From positions 1 to 33,492 of the forward strand of contig JBBIQZ010000005.1 of NCBI GenBank assembly GCA_037442065.1: DNA of 33,492 nucleotides. The letters are read 5' to 3'. Made by a program: the position numbers and the translations under genes. The stretch is from JBBIQZ01 sp037442065. Its GTDB lineage: Bacteria; Patescibacteriota; CPR2_A; CG2-30-33-46. Each line of letters begins with the position of its first letter. Position 1 is the first letter of the stretch. The notes under the pieces were generated by a model, which was not told where the DNA came from, made no database searches, and saw only the letters and a program-made list of their open reading frames with translations. Positions 1 through 7,446 of the stretch are shown here, piece by piece.

Positions 1-2
1 CT

Positions 3-1436
3 AATGCCATACCTTATGTTAATGCCAAACCGCATATTGGTTTTGCTTTGGAAATCTGTCAAAGCGATGCCATTGCCCGCTACCATCGCTTGCAAGGCGA
101 TGATACCTATTTTTTAATGGGCGCTGATGAAAATAGCTTAAAAAATGTCCAGGCTGCCGAAAAGGCGGGTAAAAACACAGCAGATTTTGTAAAAGAGCAT
201 ACCCAAGCTTTTATTAATTTAAACAAAACCTTAAACATTTCAAATGACGATTTTATAAAAACCTCAACCGAGAAACACTTCAAGGCCGCTCAAAAATTTT
301 GGCAGGTTTGTCAAAAAGATATCTATAAAAAAACTTACAAAGGTCTTTATTGTGTGGGTTGTGAAGAATTTAAAAAGGAAAACGAACTAGCCCTCGGTTG
401 TTGCCCGGAACACCCAAAAGACAAAATAGAAGCTGTAGAAGAAGAAAACTATTTTTTTAAACTTTCTGCTTATCAAAAAAAACTAGAAGAGATCATTGAA
501 AAAGATATTGTAAAAATTATTCCTGAATCAAGAAAAAACGAAGCTCTAAGTTTTATAAAACAAGGCTTGGAAGATTTTTCAATTTCAAGAACCAAACAAA
601 GGGCGAAAGGCTGGGGAGTGCCTGTTCCGGAAGATCCGGATCAGGTAATGTATGTTTGGTTTGACGCTTTAACAAACTATATTACAGCCTTAGGTTATAA
701 AGAGGACGGAAAGCTTTTTAAAAAATACTGGCAAGAAAATGAAAATAAACTTCACGTTATAGGCAAAGGCATTTTAAAATTTCATGCTGTTTATTGGCCG
801 GCAATGCTAATGTCTGCTGGCTTGCCTTTGCCTAATCAGATTTTTGTTCATGGATATATCACCGTAGGCGGCCAAAAAATTTCCAAATCAGTCGGTAATG
901 TAATTGATCCTATAGAAGTAGTTTCTAAATATGGTGTTGATGCTACACGGTATTATCTACTTAAAGAAATTCCTTCAACTGGTGATGGAGACTTTTCTTA
1001 TAAAAGATTTGAAGAAGTTTATAACTCGGATTTAGCTAATGGTTTAGGGAATCTTTTACAGAGGACTTTGACAATGGTAGAAAAATTTAAAGTGAAAGTA
1101 GAACCAGGTAAAAAAATGCTTATTTCTGATTCAAAAAGCCAGCTCAATAAAGAGGCTGTTAGTAGATTAATAGAATCTTTTAAATTCGATCGAGTCCTTT
1201 CTAAGATTTGGGAAGTTATAAAATTTTGCGATAGATTTATAGATGAAAACAAGCCTTGGGAATTGGCAAAAACTGACACTAAAAAATTACAAGAAGTTCT
1301 TCAAATTGTTTGCGAATATTTATTTAGGATTTCTGAAGCCCTAGAACCGTTTATGCCCGAAACAGCTCAAAAAATGAAAAAGCAATTAGAAACACTAAAA
1401 CCAAAACCGCTTTTTCCTAAAGTCTTTGAAGATTAA
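3..1436 (+). CDS. metG: Methionyl-tRNA synthetase, 5' truncated by window edge
   Basis: Charges tRNA-Met with methionine in the cytoplasm (class I aminoacyl-tRNA synthetase). The reading frame is open from base 3 and reads NAIPYVNAKPHIGF, so the HIGH signature (here HIGF, bases 33-44) is present and the true start lies just before the window; the TTG at 48 is internal. The KMSKS loop is KISKS (876-890) followed by VGNVIDP. A metal-knuckle region is visible around YCVGCEEF and LGCCPEH. The anticodon-binding helical domain follows and the protein stops after about 480 visible residues, with no C-terminal EMAP/Trbp111 tRNA-binding domain, so it is the short form. It ends about 45 bp before the next gene. 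Identification is secure; only the exact N-terminus is missing. Confidence 0.96.
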   Translation, partial: NAIPYVNAKPHIGFALEICQSDAIARYHRLQGDDTYFLMGADENSLKNVQAAEKAGKNTADFVKEHTQAFINLNKTLNISNDDFIKTSTEKHFKAAQKFWQVCQKDIYKKTYKGLYCVGCEEFKKENELALGCCPEHPKDKIEAVEEENYFFKLSAYQKKLEEIIEKDIVKIIPESRKNEALSFIKQGLEDFSISRTKQRAKGWGVPVPEDPDQVMYVWFDALTNYITALGYKEDGKLFKKYWQENENKLHVIGKGILKFHAVYWPAMLMSAGLPLPNQIFVHGYITVGGQKISKSVGNVIDPIEVVSKYGVDATRYYLLKEIPSTGDGDFSYKRFEEVYNSDLANGLGNLLQRTLTMVEKFKVKVEPGKKMLISDSKSQLNKEAVSRLIESFKFDRVLSKIWEVIKFCDRFIDENKPWELAKTDTKKLQEVLQIVCEYLFRISEALEPFMPETAQKMKKQLETLKPKPLFPKVFED

Positions 1437-1445
1437 GTTTGTTTA

Positions 1446-1475
1446 TTGGAAAGCAATCTAAAAATTTAGTAAAAT
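1446..1475 (+). promoter_or_regulatory. Putative promoter giving a leaderless start at 1483
   Basis: TTGGAA (1446-1451), an 18-bp spacer and TAAAAT (1470-1475). The expected transcription start, about 7 bases beyond the -10, falls at 1482-1483, which is the ATG of the next gene. No Shine-Dalgarno sequence precedes that ATG, consistent with a leaderless mRNA. Inferred from motifs only. Confidence 0.4.
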
Positions 1476-1482
1476 TTAATAA

Positions 1483-2268
1483 ATGGATGTAAAAGAACAT
1501 TTAGAGGCGCTTCATAAAAAAGCCTTAGACAGAAAGGTTGCCGAGCTTCATCGTTCAACCAAGACTCTTTTTAAATTTTTTGAGCCAATCCATTTTAAGC
1601 TGCGAGATAAGTTTAAATGGTATTATCGCTGGCACGCTTCGCCGTTGTCTACTTTTACTCATTGGACGGTTTTGCTGATGTTTTTGGTAATTTTGATCTA
1701 TTCCGTAATCCTTTTAAATAAAACTTCAGCCGATAATGACAAAATTCCTCAAAACGATCTTTTAATAACAGGCTTAGAAATTACTGGTGATAAAGTAGCC
1801 TACGGCGAAGAGAAAAGCAATGTAAAAACAGAAAAATCAAGGCTTATATTAGATGATAAAAAAATTACTATTGGATTCTTAAGAAAAAAAGCGGATCTAG
1901 ACGGACTAGTTTCTTGGAAGGATATAAAATGGAGCGCCGACGTTCCTCAAGGCACTTCTATTGTTTATCGGATAAAAACTGCCGACGAAGACAAGGAAGA
2001 GACTTGGGATAAAATAACATGGTCTAATTATTATCCAATTTCCGGTCAAGGTGTTTCTGTTTCGGGCATTCCTTCTTTAAAAAGCCGATTTATTAAAATA
2101 GAAGTTGTTTTGGAAGGAGATGGCAAAAACACACCGACTTTAGATTATGTAAGAATTGGCTATACTCCCTTTCACGAAAATAAAGTTGTTGCTTTTTTAA
2201 GGGATGAGCTAATATCTGGCTTGGCAAAGATTTTTAGATTTTTAGAAAAAAGAGAAAACAGTAAATAA
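1483..2268 (+). CDS. Single-pass membrane protein with extracytoplasmic beta domain, unknown function
   Basis: 261 residues. The first 60 residues are basic and helical (probably cytoplasmic), followed by one membrane segment at about residues 61-79 (WTVLLMFLVILIY) and an outside region of about 180 residues. That region has features of a beta-sandwich: SWKDIKWSADVP, GTSIVYRIKTA and, near the end, TPTLDYVRIGY, a pattern I associate with discoidin/sialidase-associated carbohydrate-binding-like modules in surface proteins. That family link is an impression, not a search result. The C-terminus returns to a short basic helix. The start at 1483 is chosen because it is the first in-frame ATG and sits at the predicted transcription start. 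It probably belongs to the cell envelope, but no specific role can be assigned. Confidence 0.75.
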   Translation: MDVKEHLEALHKKALDRKVAELHRSTKTLFKFFEPIHFKLRDKFKWYYRWHASPLSTFTHWTVLLMFLVILIYSVILLNKTSADNDKIPQNDLLITGLEITGDKVAYGEEKSNVKTEKSRLILDDKKITIGFLRKKADLDGLVSWKDIKWSADVPQGTSIVYRIKTADEDKEETWDKITWSNYYPISGQGVSVSGIPSLKSRFIKIEVVLEGDGKNTPTLDYVRIGYTPFHENKVVAFLRDELISGLAKIFRFLEKRENSK

Positions 2269-2273
2269 AATTC

Positions 2274-2385
2274 CTAATTTCTAATTACTCTAATTTCTAA
2301 TCAATGTCTAAGTTTTAATGGCCAAATTGGGATTTAGATATTGGGATTTGATTAGGTCAATTAGACATTAGGCCAATTAGTCATT
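2274..2385 (+). repeat. Intergenic minisatellite-like A/T repeats with inverted copy
   Basis: The 117-bp gap before tatD is made of short degenerate repeats. CTAATTTCTAAT occurs at 2274-2285 and 2290-2301; TTGGGATTT occurs at 2327-2335 and 2341-2349 with a 14-bp period; AATGTCTAA (2303-2311) is matched by its reverse complement TTAGACATT (2361-2369). The whole gap could therefore fold back on itself. No convincing promoter is seen inside it. The style matches the repeats found within the tatD coding region just downstream. Confidence 0.65.
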
Positions 2386-3255
2386 ATGAAATACGTAGAT
2401 ACCCATTGTCATTTAAACTTTAGGGCCTTTAAGGATGATTACCAAGAGGTTATAAAAAGATCCTTTGAAGATGATATTGAAAGCATAATTATTCCAGGTT
2501 CTCGTTTTGATAATTCGTTAAAGGCTGTAGAAATTGCCGAAGAATTTGCTAAGGTTGCCAACCTTAGCAACCTTAGCAGGGTGTATGCGGCGATTGGCTT
2601 TCACCCGGACCATTTAGAGGAAATTGAAAACATAGAAGAGGAAGTTTTAAGGTTTAGGGAATTGGCCAAAAGTCCCAAAGTGATCGCTATTGGGGAGATT
2701 GGGCTGGATAATTATTATTTTAGAACTGGTAAAATCTCAGATACTAAAGAAAATCGCACAAAGGCCGAAGAAATTTTTAAAGCTTTTTTAAATTTAGCTT
2801 ACGAGGTTAGTTTACCGGTAATTGTTCATTCCCGCGAAGCAGAGAATGAAACAATAGAAGCGATTAAAAATTGGAAATTGAAAATTGAAAATTTCCCCGG
2901 CGGAGTTGTTCATTGTTTTTCCGGCAGTTTAGAATTTGCCCAAAAAGTTTTAGATTTAGGTTTTTATATCTCCTTTACGGGAATTATTACTTATCCCCCA
3001 CGTCGCCCAAAGGGCTCTGCGGAGCAAGCTAAAACCGAGGAACTCCAAAAAGTTGTAGAAAAAATTCCTTTAGAAAGAATTTTAATAGAAACTGATGCTC
3101 CTTATTTAGCGCCTCAAAAATTTAGGGGACAAAGAAACGAGCCTTTATATGTTAAAGAAATCGCTAAAAAGATTGCTGAAATCAAAAATATTTCTTTGGA
3201 AGAAGTTGCCAAAATTACATTACAAAATTCCGAAAATCTTTTTGGTCTGCAATAG
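2386..3255 (+). CDS. tatD: TatD-family metal-dependent hydrolase/DNase
   Basis: 289 residues, TIM-barrel metallohydrolase; family members are 3'-5' exonucleases or DNA-quality-control nucleases. All metal-site motifs are visible: DTHCHLNF at the N-terminus, AIGFHPDH, AIGEIGLDNYY, PVIVHSRE, VVHCFSGS and the closing ILIETDAPYLAP. The protein is somewhat longer than the usual ~255-260 residues, and the excess sits in three segments that coincide with DNA-level repeats: around VANLSNLS, around NWKLKIEN and around PPRRPKGSAEQ. These are in-frame repeat insertions in surface loops, and all catalytic motifs survive. The ATG at 2386 directly follows the intergenic repeat block; no clear Shine-Dalgarno sequence is seen. 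Confidence 0.93.
   Translation: MKYVDTHCHLNFRAFKDDYQEVIKRSFEDDIESIIIPGSRFDNSLKAVEIAEEFAKVANLSNLSRVYAAIGFHPDHLEEIENIEEEVLRFRELAKSPKVIAIGEIGLDNYYFRTGKISDTKENRTKAEEIFKAFLNLAYEVSLPVIVHSREAENETIEAIKNWKLKIENFPGGVVHCFSGSLEFAQKVLDLGFYISFTGIITYPPRRPKGSAEQAKTEELQKVVEKIPLERILIETDAPYLAPQKFRGQRNEPLYVKEIAKKIAEIKNISLEEVAKITLQNSENLFGLQ
2548..2577 (+). repeat. In-frame palindrome plus direct repeat in tatD
   Basis: GCTAAGGTT (2548-2556), a 3-base loop, then its exact reverse complement AACCTTAGC (2560-2568), which is then repeated directly at 2569-2577. It is translated as AKVANLSNLS, immediately before the conserved VYAAIGFHPDH motif where ordinary TatD proteins have a short loop. Confidence 0.75.
2866..2894 (+). 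repeat. In-frame AATTGAAA-type minisatellite in tatD
   Basis: Degenerate tandem copies of a GAAAATT/GGAAATT unit, translated as KNWKLKIEN just before the conserved VVHCFSGS motif. The same kind of A/T unit repeat is typical of spacer DNA, so its presence inside a conserved enzyme gene is notable. Confidence 0.6.
3003..3030 (+). repeat. In-frame double hairpin insert in tatD
   Basis: Two small overlapping palindromes: GCCC-aaa-GGGC (3005-3015) and GCTC-tgcg-GAGC (3014-3025). They encode RPKGSAEQA between the conserved GIIT strand and the helix leading to IPLERILIETD, where TatD proteins normally have a short linker. This stretch is also more GC-rich than its surroundings. Confidence 0.55.
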
Positions 3256-3256
3256 T

Positions 3257-3285
3257 TTGCTTGTTTTTTAAATTTATGTTATAAT
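3257..3285 (+). promoter_or_regulatory. Strong putative promoter of the surface-protein operon
   Basis: TTGCTT (3257-3262), exactly 17 bp, then TATAAT (3280-3285), with a TG extended -10 element at 3277-3278. The expected start is near 3292, giving a short leader of about 15 bases before the ATG at 3308. This is one of the best promoter matches in the window and implies abundant expression of the downstream secreted proteins. Confidence 0.65.
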
Positions 3286-3307
3286 TTTAATGATAATTAG
3301 AGTTTAA

Positions 3308-4273
3308 ATGAAAGTAAAAAAGCTGCTTGTTTATTTTCTGGCTCTTGTTCTTATTTTGGGGTCTTTTCCAGGCTTAACTTTTGCCAGTTCTCTAACTTCT
3401 ATTTCCGATACTTTATCCAGGCTTAAGACGGGAGTAGCTGCCAATCATACGATTAAATTTACTACTCCTACCGGTATTGCCAATGGTAATACAATAACTT
3501 TAACTTTTCCGGCTTCTTCCTTTACGATGGGCGCTTCACTTTCTGGAGTTACTATTGCCGACGATGCTGGCGCTGATAATGCTGTAACCTCAGCTTCTTG
3601 GTCGGCACCGACTTTAACTATTACTGCCTCTTCTTCTTCAGTTGTTGCTGCCGGCCATACAGCCACCATTAAAATCCCTACGACCCAAATTACCAACCCG
3701 GCGGCTGCCGGCACTTATGTTGTTTCTATCGGCGGCACTTTTGGAGATACAGGAAAGTTTGCGGTCGTTATTGTTTCCGACGATCAGATTCCAGTAACAG
3801 CCGGAGTAGATCCTACTATCAGTTTTACCGTTACCAATACCACTCTGGATCTTGGAACTCTTTCAAGTTCTTCAGTTTCAACCACAAGCTATAATAATAT
3901 TACCGTTGGTACCAACAGTAATGGTGGTTATACGATTACTATAAAAGATGCAGGAAACGGTTCAAATCCAGGTCTTTATAATTCGGCAGGCTCTAAACTT
4001 ATTGCTTCAGGAACCGCCACTCTTGCCGCTGGCACCGAAGGCTATGGCGGAAACTGCAACAAGGTTTCGGGTGATGGGAGCTGTACTTTTGCAGACGGCG
4101 CAACAAACAATGTTACCGGTTTGACTTTAGCGGGAAACACTTTTGCGAGTTTCGGATCAAAGCCGAGTGGAACAGATACTTTTCAGGTTAGGGTAAAAGC
4201 GGCCATTTCAACAGCGACCAATGCAGGAAACTACAACGATACTTTGACCTTAATTGCGACCGGTAATTTTTAA
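3308..4273 (+). CDS. Secreted beta-sandwich surface protein, copy A
   Basis: 321 residues with a Sec signal peptide (MKVKKLL, hydrophobic core, cleavage near TFASS at residue ~26). Residues 33-160 form a Ser/Thr/Ala-rich beta domain (NHTIKFTTPTGI, LTFPASSFTM, HTATIKIPTTQI, GTYVVSIGGTF) that is identical at DNA level to the next gene. Residues ~165-321 form a second domain starting VDPTISFTV and LGTLSSSS, passing through NGGYTITIKDAG and ending AGNYNDTLTLIATGNF at the very C-terminus. There is no LPXTG motif, no C-terminal membrane helix and no SLH domain. A terminal Thr-rich strand ending in an aromatic residue is reminiscent of WxL and spore-coat-U/pilin-type domains. First gene of a four-gene run. 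Probably a major surface subunit; the function is inferred. Confidence 0.8.
   Translation: MKVKKLLVYFLALVLILGSFPGLTFASSLTSISDTLSRLKTGVAANHTIKFTTPTGIANGNTITLTFPASSFTMGASLSGVTIADDAGADNAVTSASWSAPTLTITASSSSVVAAGHTATIKIPTTQITNPAAAGTYVVSIGGTFGDTGKFAVVIVSDDQIPVTAGVDPTISFTVTNTTLDLGTLSSSSVSTTSYNNITVGTNSNGGYTITIKDAGNGSNPGLYNSAGSKLIASGTATLAAGTEGYGGNCNKVSGDGSCTFADGATNNVTGLTLAGNTFASFGSKPSGTDTFQVRVKAAISTATNAGNYNDTLTLIATGNF
3404..3787 (+). repeat. 384-bp perfect direct repeat, copy 1
   Basis: Base-for-base identical to 4394-4777 (offset 990 bp, 330 codons), checked by reading the lines against each other. It covers the N-terminal beta domain of copy A. Identity ends abruptly on both sides, while the rest of the two genes has diverged. 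Confidence 0.95.
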
Positions 4274-4282
4274 AGGTATAAG

Positions 4283-5263
4283 ATGAAAAAAATTATTCAA
4301 AATATAAGAAAAAAAATCTCACTGCTCCTAGTAATTTTTCTAATAATCTTTACGATCCCAGAGCTTACTTCCGCCGCTTCCTTGACCGGAATCTCCGATA
4401 CTTTATCCAGGCTTAAGACGGGAGTAGCTGCCAATCATACGATTAAATTTACTACTCCTACCGGTATTGCCAATGGTAATACAATAACTTTAACTTTTCC
4501 GGCTTCTTCCTTTACGATGGGCGCTTCACTTTCTGGAGTTACTATTGCCGACGATGCTGGCGCTGATAATGCTGTAACCTCAGCTTCTTGGTCGGCACCG
4601 ACTTTAACTATTACTGCCTCTTCTTCTTCAGTTGTTGCTGCCGGCCATACAGCCACCATTAAAATCCCTACGACCCAAATTACCAACCCGGCGGCTGCCG
4701 GCACTTATGTTGTTTCTATCGGCGGCACTTTTGGAGATACAGGAAAGTTTGCGGTCGTTATTGTTTCCGACGATCAGGTAGCGATGTCAGCCAATGTTGA
4801 TCCTTCCATTACTTTTTCACTTTCGGCAAACTCCAGCACTTTTGGGACCTTATCTACCGGTTCAGTTACGACTGCCTCGCCCAATATAACTTTGACGATC
4901 GGTACCAATGCTAACTCCGGCTATACTATAACCGTTCAAGATCAAGGCTCAGGTTCAGCCGCTGGTTTATATAATTCCGCCGCTTCCTATAATATCGCTT
5001 CAGCCACCGCTCTTCTTTCGGCTGGGACAGAGGGTTACGGCATTCAAGGCTCTTCGGCTTCGGCTACCATTTCCTCTCCTTATAACGTTTCTGGAAACAA
5101 TGTTGGCGCTCTTTCCATGGCAGCTACGAACCTAGCCACTTACGGAAGCTCCACTTCAAGCAATCACACCATTACCGTTACCCACTTGGCAGCCATCTCT
5201 GCTTCATCAAAAGCCGGAAGCTATGCCGATACTTTAACTTATATTGCTACGGGAAACTTCTAA
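4283..5263 (+). CDS. Secreted beta-sandwich surface protein, copy B
   Basis: 326 residues, tandem paralogue of the preceding gene, 9 bp after its stop. The signal peptide (MKKIIQNIRKKISLLL to about TSAAS) differs from that of copy A. Residues 38-165 are identical in DNA to copy A. The C-terminal domain (VDPSITFSL, FGTLSTGSV, NSGYTITVQD, AGLYNSAASY, ending AGSYADTLTYIATGNF) is clearly homologous but diverged, for example lacking the two cysteines of copy A (GGNCNKVS, GSCTFAD). The pattern of a constant N-terminal domain, variable C-terminal domain and different leader suggests gene conversion of the shared block. Likely co-expressed with copy A and anchored or assembled with help from the two downstream membrane proteins. 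Confidence 0.8.
   Translation: MKKIIQNIRKKISLLLVIFLIIFTIPELTSAASLTGISDTLSRLKTGVAANHTIKFTTPTGIANGNTITLTFPASSFTMGASLSGVTIADDAGADNAVTSASWSAPTLTITASSSSVVAAGHTATIKIPTTQITNPAAAGTYVVSIGGTFGDTGKFAVVIVSDDQVAMSANVDPSITFSLSANSSTFGTLSTGSVTTASPNITLTIGTNANSGYTITVQDQGSGSAAGLYNSAASYNIASATALLSAGTEGYGIQGSSASATISSPYNVSGNNVGALSMAATNLATYGSSTSSNHTITVTHLAAISASSKAGSYADTLTYIATGNF
4394..4777 (+). repeat. 384-bp perfect direct repeat, copy 2
   Basis: Second copy of the block at 3404-3787, with no mismatch over 384 bp including synonymous positions. In the flanks similarity drops at once (base 4393 is c where 3403 is t; after 4777 gta replaces att). Confidence 0.95.
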
Positions 5264-5273
5264 ATTTTAAAAA

Positions 5274-6257
5274 ATGTTTAGAAAGATTTTTAAAAAGAAT
5301 GTTGCAATTTTTGTTTTATTGTTTGTGGCAGCATTCTTATTTTTAATTTCCGGAAATAAATTTTTAAAAGCGTCCATGGGTGGTGAAGGGCTTACAATCT
5401 CGCCGCCAATTTCAGAATTAAATTTGAAGCCGGGAGAGACGGCCACCGAAGTTATCCGTCTTACCAATCCAACCGATAGATTAATTGAGGTATATCCTAA
5501 AGTGATGAATTTTGGTGCCAAAGGAGAAGGTGGTGAGCCGGCTTTTACTGAAGCGACCGACGAAAGCGCTAAGTACTCTTTGGCTAAATGGATTGAAATT
5601 TCTCAGGGCAAAATTGCTTTAACACCAGAACAGGTAGTGGAATTTAAATATCAAATCAGTATTCCCAAAGATGCCGAACCGGGCGGCCACTACGGCGTAG
5701 TCTTTTTTGCTACTGAACCGCCTAAGGTTAGTGAAGATTCTTCAAAGGTTTCAATTGGAAGCATGGTTGGTTCTTTGATCTTAACTAAAGTTCCTGGGAC
5801 TATAATTGAAAAAGGTAATTTAGAAAGTTTTTCTGCTCCATGGTTTTCGTTTAATTCGCCAGTAGAATTTACAACTCGTGTTTCTAACAACGGTAATATC
5901 CATTTCAAACCCAAAGGAGAAATTAGAATAAAAGATTGGGCTGGAAAAGAAATTGATTCGGTGAAAGTTAACGAAGAGCTGGGGAATATTTTACCGGATT
6001 CAGTTAGAAAGTTTACCTCTAAATGGGCCCCTCAACAGTCGTGGTTTTTCCCCATTGGAAGATATAAAGCGGAATTAAAGCTTACCTACGGCGAAAGCGA
6101 AAAAGAGTTAACGGGTAATGTGTATTTCTGGATAATTCCTTTGTGGTTCATTATACTTCTAGTTGTAATTTTTGTTTTGCTTACCTTTAGATTAATAAGA
6201 TATCTAGTAAAAAGAAAAAGAAGAATTTCTAAGCCGGGAAAAGTAATTCTTAGATGA
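5274..6257 (+). CDS. Membrane-anchored chaperone-like protein resembling DUF916/WxL-interacting family
   Basis: 327 residues. An N-terminal hydrophobic segment (residues ~9-25) is followed by two Ig-like beta domains, a C-terminal membrane helix (about 285-307, IIPLWFIILLVVIF) and a basic cytoplasmic tail (KRKRR). The first domain begins GLTISPPISELNLKPGE and continues EVIRLTNPTDRLIEV, then GGHYGVVFFATEPP. That is the layout of PapD-like/DUF916 domains, as in WxL-interacting proteins of Gram-positive bacteria. A second domain (FTTRVSNNGNIHFKPKGEI, DSVRKFTSKW) resembles the second domain of such proteins. It starts 10 bp after the surface-protein gene and overlaps the next gene by ATGA, so it is operonic with both. 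Inference: it binds, orients or anchors the secreted subunits. The family assignment is by pattern recollection. Confidence 0.72.
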   Translation: MFRKIFKKNVAIFVLLFVAAFLFLISGNKFLKASMGGEGLTISPPISELNLKPGETATEVIRLTNPTDRLIEVYPKVMNFGAKGEGGEPAFTEATDESAKYSLAKWIEISQGKIALTPEQVVEFKYQISIPKDAEPGGHYGVVFFATEPPKVSEDSSKVSIGSMVGSLILTKVPGTIIEKGNLESFSAPWFSFNSPVEFTTRVSNNGNIHFKPKGEIRIKDWAGKEIDSVKVNEELGNILPDSVRKFTSKWAPQQSWFFPIGRYKAELKLTYGESEKELTGNVYFWIIPLWFIILLVVIFVLLTFRLIRYLVKRKRRISKPGKVILR

Positions 6258-7054
6258 GAAAATTAATTGCCAGCAGTCTTCTTTTAGTAAGCATATTATT
6301 GCCAAATTTTGTTTTTGCTAGTTTAGGAAGAATCTTGGGAGATACAACCGTTAACGCTACTGTTCCTTCCAAAGTTATCCCCGAAAACTCCGAAGCAACT
6401 TCTAATGTATCTAGTATCTTAGCTGACATTTCCCAAAGAGTTATTATAACTGTAAAATTAAAAGATAAGAGCGGAAACCCTCTTCCTAACATTAGGGTGG
6501 AATTATTTTCCAATAGGGGAGATATTGATCAGATAAAGGCAGTTCAATCAAAAAATGGCAGCTTGACTGCTCTTTCAACGGAAGATAAAACACAAAATAA
6601 TGTAACTTTGTCCGATAGTCAGGGCTTTGCGTATTTTAGGATTTCTTCAACTGTAGCCGGGGAAGCTATTTTTACCCCTGTCGCAGATACCATAGTTAAA
6701 CTGACGCCTATAAAAGTTACTTTTATGCCTTTACCTTTTCCTAAATCCTTAACTGTTTCATTAATGGTTCCCAGTTTCATAAATCCTCAGGAAAAGATAG
6801 TTTTATTCAAGCCAGCCCAAGAGGCGATTGACAAAGAGAAATTGGTAAATACTGGCATAGAGATTCAGATTCCCTTAACCCCTTTTTTAGTGGTAGTGTT
6901 GGTTATACTTTTGGAACCCATTTTTATGGCAATAACCTTTTATCTTACCAGAAAGATAAAAAGAGCCGAAGAAAAGGAAGCAAAATACATAGAGAGGGAG
7001 CAAGAGTATCTAAAAAAACAAACCGAGTTTTTAGAAAAAATGTCCAAAAGATAA
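6254..7054 (+). CDS. Ig-like (Big_1-type) surface protein with membrane helix and cytoplasmic coiled coil
   Basis: 266 residues. Signal peptide at 1-22 (LLLVSILLPNFVFAS). Residues ~45-160 form an Ig-like domain with the invasin/Big_1-type pattern VIITVKLKDKSGNPLPNIRVELFSN, then LSDSQGFAYFRISST and AGEAIFTPVAD. A membrane helix lies at ~211-231 (FLVVVLVILLEPIFMAITF), followed by a highly charged C-terminal helix (RKIKRAEEKEAKYIEREQE) that probably forms a cytoplasmic coiled coil. The ATG overlaps the previous stop (ATGA, 6254-6257), so it is translationally coupled to the DUF916-like gene. Likely a structural or anchoring partner in the same surface assembly. The exact role is unknown. Confidence 0.75.
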   Translation: MRKLIASSLLLVSILLPNFVFASLGRILGDTTVNATVPSKVIPENSEATSNVSSILADISQRVIITVKLKDKSGNPLPNIRVELFSNRGDIDQIKAVQSKNGSLTALSTEDKTQNNVTLSDSQGFAYFRISSTVAGEAIFTPVADTIVKLTPIKVTFMPLPFPKSLTVSLMVPSFINPQEKIVLFKPAQEAIDKEKLVNTGIEIQIPLTPFLVVVLVILLEPIFMAITFYLTRKIKRAEEKEAKYIEREQEYLKKQTEFLEKMSKR

Positions 7055-7336
7055 TTATATTTTAGGAACGATAACAATATTTTCTAACGAAGGTTCTTCT
7101 AAAATAATTTTTTTACCGAAATTGTTTTTGTTTTTTTCAATTGCCCAAACTCCTTTTTCCGAATTTGTTTCAATTAAAATTTGGGATCCGGTTTTTTTAT
7201 AGCCGATTTGTTCTAAAACTTGGGCAGTAACAGTTACCTGGCTTTCTTTTTTGGTTTCTGCTTTAGTTGTTTTAATATAATTGTTTGTAAATAAAACAAG
7301 CGCTATAATAAAAGCAAGGCTTAGCTTTCTTGCCAT
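7055..7336 (-). CDS. Small secreted protein, unknown function
   Basis: 93 residues on the minus strand, inserted between plus-strand surface genes. It has an N-terminal signal peptide or anchor (MARKLSLAFIIALVLF) and an outside domain of about 65 residues with a VTVTAQVLEQIGYKKTG start and a closing VIVPKI. A good Shine-Dalgarno sequence (AGGAG on the minus strand, about 9 bases before the ATG at 7336) supports the start. Its stop codon directly abuts the stop of the preceding plus-strand gene with no spacer at all. I do not recognise the family. Codon composition is like the rest of the genome. It may be a regulator or accessory factor of the surface locus, but nothing in the sequence proves this. 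Confidence 0.65.
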   Translation of the reverse strand: MARKLSLAFIIALVLFTNNYIKTTKAETKKESQVTVTAQVLEQIGYKKTGSQILIETNSEKGVWAIEKNKNNFGKKIILEEPSLENIVIVPKI

Positions 7337-7360
7337 TTGTTCATTCTCCTAAATGAATTT

Positions 7361-7389
7361 AAGTTCTCTAAGCGAAAGAAAGAGAACTT
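7361..7389. promoter_or_regulatory. Inverted repeat in the divergent intergenic region
   Basis: AAGTTCTCT (7361-7369) and AGAGAACTT (7381-7389) form a perfect 9-bp inverted repeat around an 11-base centre. It lies between the minus-strand small secreted gene and the large plus-strand surface gene, a natural place for an operator or a leader hairpin. No T-run follows on either strand, so a terminator is unlikely. Confidence 0.5.
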
Positions 7390-7446
7390 TCAAAGTTAGC
7401 AAGAAAGCTTTGTCTTGTCAATACTAAAGAGTGTGGAAAACTTAAA

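Noticed and set aside
3445..4704. Two identical 89-codon open frames on the minus strand (3445-3714 and 4435-4704)
   Set aside because: They are antisense shadows of the duplicated surface domain; they are identical only because the DNA is duplicated, and have no start signals or family resemblance.
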